The notes below the pieces were generated by a model. The model was given only the letters and a program-made list of their open reading frames with translations, did not search any database and was not told where the DNA came from. Of a DNA stretch of 9,883 nt, positions 1 through 5,142 are shown in pieces. The stretch is from contig JAPLMC010000097.1 of NCBI GenBank assembly GCA_026387215.1, positions 1-9,883 on the forward strand, read 5' to 3'. The position numbers were made by a program, and so were the translations under genes. The stretch is from Candidatus Omnitrophota bacterium (lineage in GTDB: Bacteria; Omnitrophota; Gorgyraeia; Gorgyraeales; Gorgyraeaceae). Every line of letters starts with the position of its first letter. Within the stretch, counting starts at the first letter, position 1.

Positions 1-55
1 TTATGCTTTTATGTATTTCTGTATACATGTTAATTGGTAAATAAGAAATAGAAAC

Positions 56-81
56 CGCCCGCCAAAGTTTTGTGGCGGGCG
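56..81. repeat. GC-rich hairpin in nth leader
   Basis: Nine base pairs, CGCCCGCCA (56-64) against TGGCGGGCG (73-81), close an 8-base loop. The GC content is far above the AT-rich surroundings. No T-run follows on the plus strand, so it is not an ordinary terminator in that direction. On the minus strand it is followed by a moderately T-rich stretch. It lies just before the nth ribosome binding site (GAGGTGG, 85-91). It could be a weak minus-strand terminator, a leader structure or a dispersed repeat. Confidence 0.6.
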
Positions 82-102
82 ATTGAGGTGGTTATATCTT
101 TT

Positions 103-732
103 ATGTTAGTCGAACGGATAATAAGGATTTTAAAAAAAGAATATCCTGAAGCGAAAATAGCTCTTAGGTTTAAAAATACATGGCAGCTTTTGGTCGCAAC
201 TATACTTTCTGCGCAGTGTACGGATGTGAAGGTAAATCAAGTAACGCCTGTATTATTTAAAAAATACAGGACTGTATCGGATTTTGCAAAAGCTAGCCTG
301 GAGGAATTTGAAAAGGACATACATTCAACGGGTTTTTACAGAAATAAGGCAAAAAGCGTCATAGGTTCTGCGAAGAAAATTTTAAATGAATTTAAAGGCA
401 AAGTGCCAAATGCTATGGAGAAATTGACAAGTCTTCCTGGCGTAGGCAGAAAAACAGCGAATGTTATTCTATCTTCCGGATTTGGAATAGTGGTTGGAAT
501 AGTAGTAGATACGCATGTGAGGAGGCTGTCACAGCTCATGGGACTGACGAAAAATGTAGGACCTGATAAGATAGAAGAAGATTTGATGAAAATAGTACCT
601 AAAAAAGATTGGGGTGTATTTTCGCACATTCTGATTTTACATGGAAGGAAGATTTGCAAAGCAAGAAGGCCTTTTTGCAAAGAATGCAAAATAAATAAAC
701 TTTGTCCATCAGCTTTTGAAGGAAAAATATGA
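103..732 (+). CDS. nth: Endonuclease III (DNA glycosylase/AP lyase)
   Basis: This 209-residue protein is a base-excision repair enzyme that removes oxidised pyrimidines and nicks abasic sites. Visible hallmarks are LSAQCTD (35-41), the helix-hairpin-helix LPGVGRKTANV (111-121) with the expected catalytic Lys117, Asp136 in VVDTHVRR, and a C-terminal [4Fe-4S] set C185-x6-C192-x2-C195-x5-C201, exactly the family spacing. Length fits the family (E. coli about 211). The frame is open back to a TTG at 70, but that codon lies in the hairpin loop and would add 11 atypical residues. ATG 103 has GAGGTGG at 85-91 with 11-base spacing and gives the usual N-terminus. The stop overlaps the next gene by ATGA, which suggests one transcript and translational coupling. 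No clear promoter was found in the first 100 bases. Confidence 0.96.
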   Translation: MLVERIIRILKKEYPEAKIALRFKNTWQLLVATILSAQCTDVKVNQVTPVLFKKYRTVSDFAKASLEEFEKDIHSTGFYRNKAKSVIGSAKKILNEFKGKVPNAMEKLTSLPGVGRKTANVILSSGFGIVVGIVVDTHVRRLSQLMGLTKNVGPDKIEEDLMKIVPKKDWGVFSHILILHGRKICKARRPFCKECKINKLCPSAFEGKI

Positions 733-1852
733 TATCTTCAAATCCTTTTACGCCTCAATCAGGTTGGGAGCCAAAGATATTCGGCGGCAGAAGCCAGGAA
801 TTAGAAACCTTTAAATTAAACTTGGTGATGCAGCCAATGCGAGGCCTAGCCACCTTGTAGTTCTTGGAGAGTGGGGCACAGGCAAGACATCGCTTTTAAA
901 ACAGTTTAGGCGCATGAGCCAGGAAAAAGGATTTCCATCGGCTTTTTGCGGGATTTCAAAATTTACCGAAAAAAATAAAGCCCTAGATGCTATTCATTTA
1001 ATAGCTGAAGAGATGCTTATGGGTTTCCCGAAAGCTGAAAGCGTTCAAAAAGATATCTTGGAGTTATTTTCCAAAAGAAAATCTTTATCAAACGCGCAGG
1101 TCCAGTTTACGAAATTTTTGCTTGAATTATGGAAGGCGCTGGATACGGAATTAGCAGTTGTGTTGCTGGATGATATTCAAAATCTTATGGAAGTGTCTAA
1201 TAGCATAGATATTTTAAGAGCTGTTTTAAGCAACGAGGATATTGTTAAAAAGACTAAGTTTCTTTTTATACTTTCATCTACGCCTGCGGGCTGGGCGTCT
1301 TTTATAGATAAACACGATCCCGTAGGAAGATTTTTCAGGAAAAGATTGTTTGTGGAAAATTTAAAAGAGAGAGAAGTTATGGCTACGATAGATATGACTT
1401 TAAAAGGCACAGGCGCGGAATTTGAAGATGGAATAAGAAAGAATATATTCGAATATACGTTTGGCCATCCATATGAAGTACAGCTTTTGGCGAGCCATCT
1501 TTATGATAGCCAGATAGAGGGAAAAGTGAGTGTAGATGCCTGGGACAATGCATTGAATAGTACGCTTAAAGAGTTAGGCAGGGATTATTTTAAATATCTT
1601 CTGTCGAAGGCTAGCGACAGAGAGAAAGATTTATTAAAAATACTCGCAGAGGAGAAAAAGCTAATAACGATAAAGGATTTTACCACAATGATGATAGTCG
1701 GAAAACGCGCGAAGAAATTTCCTATAGCAAACATAAAGAATTTTCTTTACCGCCTGGAAGAAAAAGGTCTTGTGAAAAGGATAGAAGGCAGAGGTTTTTA
1801 TATACAGGACCTAATGTTCGCGGAATTTATTGTGAGATTTGGCTTGGAATAA
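729..1852 (+). pseudogene. AAA+ (Orc1/Cdc6-like) ATPase, frameshifted
   Basis: The reading frame begins at ATG 729, overlapping the nth stop (ATGA), with GAAGGA at 718-723. It encodes an N-terminus starting MISSNPFTPQ and reaches ETFKL, then meets TAG at 861-863. From about 818-821 the -1 frame continues with GDAANARPSH and Walker A GEWGTGKT (nt 866-889), then runs open to 1852. That later part has Walker B VVLLDDIQ, a sensor-1-like FLFILSSTP, GHPYEVQLLA, and a C-terminal winged-helix-like region (EKDLLKIL to FYIQDLMFAEF). The span of 1124 nt is one base short of 375 codons; one extra A in the A-run at 818-820 would restore a protein of about 374 residues. ATG 914, the first ATG of the long downstream frame, lies after Walker A and cannot start a functional ATPase. 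The resemblance is to archaeal-type/AAA_16 ATPases, whose specific role is unknown. Sequencing error, true mutation and programmed shifting all remain possible. Confidence 0.8.
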
Positions 1853-1895
1853 TTTTATACATTTGCGGTCAGAAAGCAAATAGTGGCTGTTCAGT

Positions 1896-1933
1896 ATCAA
1901 TTTCAAAGACATTTTAAGGCATAAGAAATTGAT
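1896..1933. repeat. 9-bp inverted repeat abutting ferredoxin -35
   Basis: ATCAATTTC (1896-1904) and GAAATTGAT (1925-1933) are perfect inverted repeats separated by 20 bases. The right arm shares its last base with the TTGACA -35 box of the next promoter. This fits an operator. As an RNA hairpin it could also mark the end of the ATPase transcript, but no T-run follows. Chance is not excluded. Confidence 0.35.
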
Positions 1934-1961
1934 TGACAATAAATAGGTCAGTGTATATTAT
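1933..1961 (+). promoter_or_regulatory. Sigma70-type promoter of ferredoxin gene
   Basis: TTGACA (1933-1938), 17 bases, then TATTAT (1956-1961) gives a perfect -35 and a 5/6 match at -10. The predicted start is near 1968, which leaves a leader of about 90 nt before the ferredoxin ATG at 2058. Confidence 0.75.
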
Positions 1962-1981
1962 AAGTGGATAATTTAACTAAA

Positions 1982-2048
1982 GATCCCTCGCCGCATATAC
2001 GGGGGTATAAGGGCGGCTCGGGATCAAATTTTGCTTCACAAAATTTGA
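1982..2048 (+). promoter_or_regulatory. Structured 5' leader: two stacked stem-loops
   Basis: Stem-loop 1 pairs GATCCC (1982-1987) with GGGATC (2020-2025), has a symmetric TC/TC internal loop, then pairs GCCGC (1990-1994) with GCGGC (2013-2017). A 5-bp tip, TATAC/GTATA, is capped by GGGG (2001-2004). Stem-loop 2 pairs 2024-2033 with 2039-2048 (TCAAATTTTG / CAAAATTTGA, 10 perfect bp, loop CTTCA). The two stems compete for bases 2024-2025. The second stem ends at the ribosome binding site (AGAGGA, 2048-2053). I do not recognise a known riboswitch class. A dispersed repeat element sitting in the leader is the main alternative. Confidence 0.65.
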
Positions 2049-2057
2049 GAGGATAAT

Positions 2058-2243
2058 ATGAAAGTAAGAATTGATGAGGATTTATGCGTTGGATGCGGGT
2101 TGTGCGTTAATACTTGTGCTGATATTTTTGAGATGAAAGATGATAAAGCTGTTAGTAAGGTGAAGGTGGTTCCACCGGCTATCGAAGACAGCGTAAAACA
2201 GGCAAAAGACGAGTGTCCTGTTGAAGCGATAATTATAGATTAA
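2058..2243 (+). CDS. Ferredoxin, single [4Fe-4S] cluster
   Basis: This 61-residue soluble electron carrier starts at ATG 2058 with AGAGGA at 2048-2053. The ligands are C10-x2-C13-x2-C16 and C53 followed by Pro54, the pattern of monocluster 4Fe-4S ferredoxins such as those of Thermotoga and Desulfovibrio. C20 is also present. Its usual second-site or disulfide partner near residue 43 is missing, so neither a second cluster nor the internal disulfide is expected. The protein is acidic, as usual for ferredoxins. It is a lone gene with its own promoter and structured leader, and its stop lies 4 bases from the convergent stop of the small membrane-peptide gene. A T8 run (2252-2259) follows, but I found no convincing terminator stem. 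The redox partner is unknown; nothing next to it is an oxidoreductase. Confidence 0.92.
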   Translation: MKVRIDEDLCVGCGLCVNTCADIFEMKDDKAVSKVKVVPPAIEDSVKQAKDECPVEAIIID

Positions 2244-2247
2244 GAGA

Positions 2248-2346
2248 TCAATTTTTTTTGGACAGGACCTTACTGAAGCATAAAATAGTAAGAACTGTGA
2301 TAATTCCCCAGGATATAATTAGAAATAACCAGCCGAAGAAAGTCAT
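2248..2346 (-). CDS. 32-aa single-span membrane peptide, symporter partner
   Basis: The start ATG (2346-2344) overlaps the symporter's TGA stop (2345-2343) as ATGA, and the frame runs to TGA at 2250-2248. The peptide begins MTFFGWLFLIISWG, continues through one hydrophobic segment (about residues 4-24), and ends in a short Lys-rich tail (KVLSKKN). This layout fits a single-span protein with a cytoplasmic C-terminus. Tiny one-span proteins encoded directly after NSS transporters are an established theme; MetS, the small subunit of the MetPS methionine/alanine importer of Corynebacterium, is the named example. The tight overlap and coupling argue that it is a subunit or stabiliser of the symporter. 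Assignment to the MetS family itself is inference, since only general features are shared. It is short enough for automated gene callers to miss. Confidence 0.72.
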   Translation of the reverse strand: MTFFGWLFLIISWGIITVLTILCFSKVLSKKN

Positions 2347-3896
2347 TTTTTAACCGCAGTTTTTCTTTTCTGCCAGGCAACTTTTACAAGTATTGCCAAG
2401 GCGATGAATATCCCCAGAAGCATAAGTCTTATACCTAATATATAAGGCTTATCGCTGGGTTTAATGCTTTTCATCAGTATTGTGGGAATACCTTCCTGAT
2501 AAAACCAGAACCCCAGTATAAAAAACAGAAATAAAGGCGTTATATATTTTATTATAAATTTATATATCCTAGGCACATGCATTTCTGCGCCATGATGTAT
2601 TTCTTCCCAAGCCTTTTCAATTCCAAATACCCATCCAAAAAGTATAATTTCAATAGCTGCAAATAACACCAGGCAGAAAGTGCCTCCCCAGAAATCCAAT
2701 TCGTTCACCACGCCATTTTTTAAAAAGAATATCGCGGGCTGGCATAAGATAAAAGACGATATGCCGAAAATAACAACAGCCTTTTTTTTTGAGTTGTTGA
2801 ATTCATCTTCCAGGAAGGTTATACTTGGCTGCGCTAGAGATATGGAAGAGGTGATTCCCGCAAGAAATAGGAGCAAAAACCAGATACATCCGAAAAAGGC
2901 GCCCATGGATATTTTGCCGAATATTAAAGGCATTGTGACAAATCCCAGGTTAAATGCTCCGCCTTTTGCAATATTCTGAATTTCATTTGGGCCAAAAAAT
3001 GCAAATGCAACGGGTATAACTATAGAAGAACCAAGGATTACTTCAGCGAACTCATTTGCGCTTACTGAAGTAAGTCCTGAAAGCACCACGTCATCAGTTT
3101 TCTTAAGATAACTAGCGTATGTAAGTATAACACCTATGCCTACGCTTAATGTAAAAAATATCTGTCCTGCTGCAGCAAGCCAGACCTTGGCGCTTTTTAA
3201 AGCGCTAAAATCAGGATTCCATAAAAATCCAAGACCGTTTATTATGTTCCAATCCGGGTTTGCTGGATCAGGCGTCCCGAATGTCAAGGCTCTTATAGCC
3301 AGTATTATTCCGAAGATAAAAAGGCTTGGCAGGGCGATTTTGCATAATTTTTCAATTCCGCCGGAAATGCCTTTGTATATGACAAACATATTGAGGCAGA
3401 ATGTGACAAGAAAAAATATGTAAGCACATTGGATACTGGAAAAGAAATTATTCTTTTCTATGCCTTGAAGGCCTTTTAAAAATGATAACATGCTGTCTTG
3501 AGTGGTGGCCTGGCCGTATTTTTCAGCTGCTGAGAAAAATGCGTATGCGAGTGTCCAGGATTCTATATAGGTATAGTATATAAATATTATAAGAGGCCCG
3601 AAGATTCCTATTATGCCGAAATATTTTATGAACCTATTTTTTGCCCACATGTTGTGGAATATGCCAGGCGCTGTGCCGTGGCCGAAACCTCCGCCGAAGC
3701 GCCCTATAGTCCATTCCACCCACATCAAAGGTATGCCTAGAAGAAGAAGGGATATAAAATACGGAATCATAAACGCTCCGCCGCCATTTTGCGCAGCCTG
3801 GACAGGGAAGCGCAAAAAATTCCCTAATCCTATGGCGCTGCCTGCAACAGCCATTATGATCCCCATCCTAGACTTCCATGTTTCTCTATTTTTCAT
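2343..3896 (-). CDS. LeuT-like sodium:amino-acid symporter (NSS/SLC6)
   Basis: This 517-residue inner-membrane protein of about 12 helices should import an amino acid with Na+. Its similarity to Aquifex LeuT runs from the N-terminus (W7, GSAIGLGNFLRFPVQ) to the final helices. Counterparts of LeuT sites seen here are N26 and R29 in TM1, Y108 in IYYTYIESW, F248/T249/S251 in FFTLSVG, N281, and T349/S350/S351 in GITSSIS. E285 matches LeuT Glu290, a mark of chloride-independent transport. Two substrate-pocket positions differ: LeuT Phe259 is I254 and LeuT Ile359 is L354, so side-chain preference may differ. The comparison is from memory of LeuT. ATG 3896 gives the right N-terminus but has no Shine-Dalgarno sequence and lies 1-3 bases from the predicted transcription start. 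The small peptide gene follows with a 4-base overlap. Confidence 0.95.
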   Translation of the reverse strand: MKNRETWKSRMGIIMAVAGSAIGLGNFLRFPVQAAQNGGGAFMIPYFISLLLLGIPLMWVEWTIGRFGGGFGHGTAPGIFHNMWAKNRFIKYFGIIGIFGPLIIFIYYTYIESWTLAYAFFSAAEKYGQATTQDSMLSFLKGLQGIEKNNFFSSIQCAYIFFLVTFCLNMFVIYKGISGGIEKLCKIALPSLFIFGIILAIRALTFGTPDPANPDWNIINGLGFLWNPDFSALKSAKVWLAAAGQIFFTLSVGIGVILTYASYLKKTDDVVLSGLTSVSANEFAEVILGSSIVIPVAFAFFGPNEIQNIAKGGAFNLGFVTMPLIFGKISMGAFFGCIWFLLLFLAGITSSISLAQPSITFLEDEFNNSKKKAVVIFGISSFILCQPAIFFLKNGVVNELDFWGGTFCLVLFAAIEIILFGWVFGIEKAWEEIHHGAEMHVPRIYKFIIKYITPLFLFFILGFWFYQEGIPTILMKSIKPSDKPYILGIRLMLLGIFIALAILVKVAWQKRKTAVKK

Positions 3897-3904
3897 ATAG
3901 AAAA

Positions 3905-3933
3905 AGTATACTCAATTAAAGTTAGAGTGTCAA
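3905..3933 (-). promoter_or_regulatory. Sigma70 promoter, apparently leaderless
   Basis: On the minus strand TTGACA (3933-3928), 17 bases, then TATACT (3910-3905) forms a near-consensus promoter. The usual 6-7 base offset places the start at about 3897-3899, and the symporter ATG begins at 3896. No ribosome binding site fits between them, so the mRNA is probably leaderless. The -35 region reads TTGACACTCT, the same ten bases that open the palindromic repeats at 5712-5721 and 8887-8878, so this may be a partial copy of that element. Confidence 0.72.
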
Positions 3934-3945
3934 TGGCGCAGAGCT

Positions 3946-4000
3946 AAGATTAATCTTGGGAAGACGGGTGGGACGTGTCAAAAAGGGACATATCCAAGAT
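3946..4000. repeat. Cluster of small palindromes upstream of symporter
   Basis: AAGATTAATCTT (3946-3957) is a perfect 12-bp palindrome. GGACGTGTC (3971-3979) can pair with GACATATCC (3987-3995) across a 7-base loop, with one mismatch and one G-U pair. ATCTTGG (3953-3959) can pair with CCAAGAT (3994-4000) around it. No convincing coding frame is present. The look is of REP-like or IS-remnant DNA rather than a gene. Confidence 0.45.
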
Positions 4001-4019
4001 AAAGATGCCATTGATGGAT

Positions 4020-4050
4020 CTTTACATTTTGACAATGTCAGTTTGTAAAG
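4020..4050. repeat. 31-bp palindromic repeat, copy C
   Basis: CTTTACA (4020-4026), TTT, TGACAATGTCA (4030-4040), GTT, TGTAAAG (4044-4050). The outer 7-base arms and the central 11-mer are symmetric about A4035. The same architecture recurs at 5711-5742 and 8857-8888. It lies in the gap between divergent genes. A one-base central turn is too tight for an RNA hairpin, so a two-fold protein-binding site or REP-like DNA element is more natural. Confidence 0.75.
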
Positions 4051-4067
4051 TTGTTTTGAATGTACTT

Positions 4068-4118
4068 AACCGCGCAAGAGGTCTAATGGCTACTTGCGCG
4101 GTTTTTATTTTTTCTTAT
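4068..4118 (+). terminator. Strong intrinsic terminator with no gene before it
   Basis: AACCGCGCAAG (4068-4078) pairs perfectly with CTTGCGCGGTT (4093-4103) around a 14-base loop, then a T-rich run continues to 4118. It is a textbook plus-strand Rho-independent terminator. The only gene upstream in reach is on the other strand, so it must end an unannotated short transcript, act as an attenuator before the ORF6N gene, or be left over from a lost gene. Confidence 0.82.
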
Positions 4119-4186
4119 ATTTTTTTGAAAGAAAAGCTCCTTCATATGTGTCATATATAGCAGAGGATTAATGTGCTTATCTCTAG

Positions 4187-4211
4187 TTAAGGTCACATTT
4201 TGTGACCTTAA
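4187..4211. promoter_or_regulatory. Perfect 25-bp palindrome, likely ORF6N operator
   Basis: TTAAGGTCACA (4187-4197), TTT, TGTGACCTTAA (4201-4211): 11-base perfect arms ending 6 bases before the Shine-Dalgarno of the ORF6N gene. Its core recurs inside that gene at 4428-4444. The position suits an autoregulatory operator. As RNA it would also form a tight hairpin next to the ribosome binding site. Confidence 0.7.
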
Positions 4212-4230
4212 ACACAAAAGGAGAGTTTTT

Positions 4231-4740
4231 ATGTCTGATTTAATTTCTATAGAAGCTGTAACCAGCAAGATTTTTGTTATTAGAAAGAAGAAGGTAATGC
4301 TTGATAGAGATTTAGCGTTTCTTTACGAAGTAACCACAAAACGATTGAATGAGCAGGTAAAAAGAAATAGAAAACGGTTTCCCGTAGATTTTATGTTTCA
4401 GTTAACAAAAACCGAAAAGGACGAACTGGTCGCAATTTGCGACCGGTTCAATACTATGAAACATTCAACAGTTTTACCTTATGCTTTTACTGAGCAAGGA
4501 GTGGCGATGCTTTCAGGCGTATTGAATAGCGATAGGGCAATCATGGTGAATATCCAAATTATGCGTGCCTTCACTCAATTAAGACGAATGATTTTAGCAA
4601 ATAAAGAATTGTTTAAAAAAATAAAAGAAATAGAGAGAAAATATGATAGTCAGTTTAAGATTGTTTTTGATGCTATTCGTCAATTGATGACTTCATTATT
4701 GCCAAAGCAAGACCGTGTAATAAAAGGCTTTCATCCATAA
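4231..4740 (+). CDS. ORF6N-domain DNA-binding protein (antirepressor-like)
   Basis: This 169-residue protein starts at ATG 4231, with AAGGAG at 4218-4223; an upstream in-frame ATG at 4171 would translate through the operator palindrome and is rejected. Residues of about 8-95 match the ORF6N/KilA-N-type domain: KVMLDRDLAFLYEV, then RFPVDFMFQLTK, then LPYAFTEQGVAMLSGVL, followed by VNIQIMRAF. The C-terminal part (about 120-152) is charged and likely helical or coiled-coil, ending KGFHP. This domain is common in phage antirepressors and in stand-alone chromosomal genes of poorly known function. No other phage gene is nearby. The codons for LVAICDR (66-72) contain a palindrome that matches the upstream operator. 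DNA-binding autoregulator is my best inference. Confidence 0.85.
   Translation: MSDLISIEAVTSKIFVIRKKKVMLDRDLAFLYEVTTKRLNEQVKRNRKRFPVDFMFQLTKTEKDELVAICDRFNTMKHSTVLPYAFTEQGVAMLSGVLNSDRAIMVNIQIMRAFTQLRRMILANKELFKKIKEIERKYDSQFKIVFDAIRQLMTSLLPKQDRVIKGFHP
4428..4444. promoter_or_regulatory. Intragenic copy of the ORF6N palindrome
   Basis: GGTCGCA (4428-4434), ATT, TGCGACC (4438-4444) is a perfect 7-base-arm palindrome inside codons 66-72. It matches the upstream core GGTCACA-TTT-TGTGACC at 14 of 17 bases, and two of the three differences are the compensatory A-to-G and T-to-C pair that keeps the symmetry. The centres are 237 bp apart. Confidence 0.6.
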
Positions 4741-4794
4741 GATATTTGAGACTGTTATAGCCTTACAGGAGATTTCTTTCGACAAGTTTAGGAC

Positions 4795-4829
4795 AATTGA
4801 AGCCACCTATACGGTTTTTATTTTTTCTT
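4795..4829 (+). terminator. Possible weak terminator after ORF6N gene
   Basis: AATTGAAGCC (4795-4804) can pair with GGTTTTTATT (4813-4822), with two G-U pairs and one mismatch, over an 8-base loop, followed by TTTTCTT. The stem is weak but lies in the right place, 54 bases after the ORF6N stop. No gene is seen between 4741 and 4854. Confidence 0.35.
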
Positions 4830-4839
4830 GTCAAAAAAG

Positions 4840-4848
4840 TGTTATAAT
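4840..4848 (+). promoter_or_regulatory. Extended -10 promoter, apparently leaderless
   Basis: TGT followed by TATAAT (4843-4848) is a perfect extended -10 (TGnTATAAT). A -35 box at normal spacing is not evident. The expected start, 7 bases on, coincides with ATG 4855 of the CxxCxxCC gene, so the transcript would have no leader. Confidence 0.65.
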
Positions 4849-4854
4849 ATATTT

Positions 4855-5142
4855 ATGGATGATTTAGATTATATTAAATATAAGGATAAAAAAATATTGG
4901 AGCATGAAAATCTTTGCAAGAGATGCGGAGCGTGCTGTGGGGTTCAGGATAAGGATCCGTGCGAACATTTAAAGGCATTTGAAAGCAATAAATATTTTTG
5001 CGATATTTATGAAAATCGTTTTGGGTTAAGAAAGACTGTCAGCGGGCAGGAGATAACGTGCGTGCCTATTAGGAATATTTTGCATAAAACCTGGTGGGGC
5101 AGGTCAGCCTGTAGCTATATAAAATATGGAGACATCTCATGA
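4855..5142 (+). CDS. YkgJ-type CxxCxxCC metal-binding protein
   Basis: This 95-residue protein contains the family signature C21-x2-C24-x2-C27-C28 (CKRCGACC), followed by C36 and C49, and by extra cysteines at 69 and 86. YkgJ/UPF0153-type proteins are thought to chelate zinc or iron, and their biochemical role is not firmly established. The frame is open upstream to a TTG at 4828, but those codons overlap the promoter's TATAAT. ATG 4855 is therefore the likely start, and with no ribosome binding site the message looks leaderless. The stop overlaps the flavoredoxin start as ATGA, so the two are probably co-transcribed and coupled. A link with flavin or iron redox chemistry is suggested by this pairing only. 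Confidence 0.82.
   Translation: MDDLDYIKYKDKKILEHENLCKRCGACCGVQDKDPCEHLKAFESNKYFCDIYENRFGLRKTVSGQEITCVPIRNILHKTWWGRSACSYIKYGDIS

Larger units (their letters stand above)
4099..4829. repeat. 18-bp direct repeats flanking the ORF6N gene
   Basis: CGGTTTTTATTTTTTCTT occurs at 4099-4116 and again at 4812-4829, bracketing about 695 bp that hold only the ORF6N gene and its operator. This could be a target-site or att-like duplication from insertion of an ORF6N cassette. The repeat is T-rich and both copies coincide with terminator tails, so convergence on a terminator sequence is a fair alternative. Confidence 0.45.

Noticed and set aside
70..102. Upstream TTG start extending nth by 11 residues
   Set aside because: The codon is in the hairpin loop with no ribosome site before it, and the added residues do not fit endonuclease III; ATG 103 has GAGGTGG.
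1861..1881. ATTTGC / GCAAAT stem after the ATPase gene
   Set aside because: Six AT-rich pairs and no T-tract; too weak to call a terminator.
2215..2268. GTCCTGT / ACAGGAC inverted repeat at the ferredoxin 3' end
   Set aside because: Seven bases over a 40-base spacer with no T-run after it; likely chance, and the left arm is in the coding region.
4029..4057. Promoter from TTGACA inside repeat C
   Set aside because: No acceptable -10 at 16-18 bases; the TTGACA is part of the palindrome.
3975..4160. 61-residue plus-strand frame in the symporter-ORF6N gap
   Set aside because: It runs through a palindromic repeat and a strong terminator, has no ribosome site and no family resemblance.
4171..4230. 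ATG 4171 as the ORF6N start
   Set aside because: It would translate the 25-bp palindrome and the Shine-Dalgarno sequence; ATG 4231 has AAGGAG at 7-base spacing and the family N-terminus.
4828..4854. TTG 4828 as the start of the CxxCxxCC protein
   Set aside because: The added codons coincide with the extended -10 promoter and add no family sequence.
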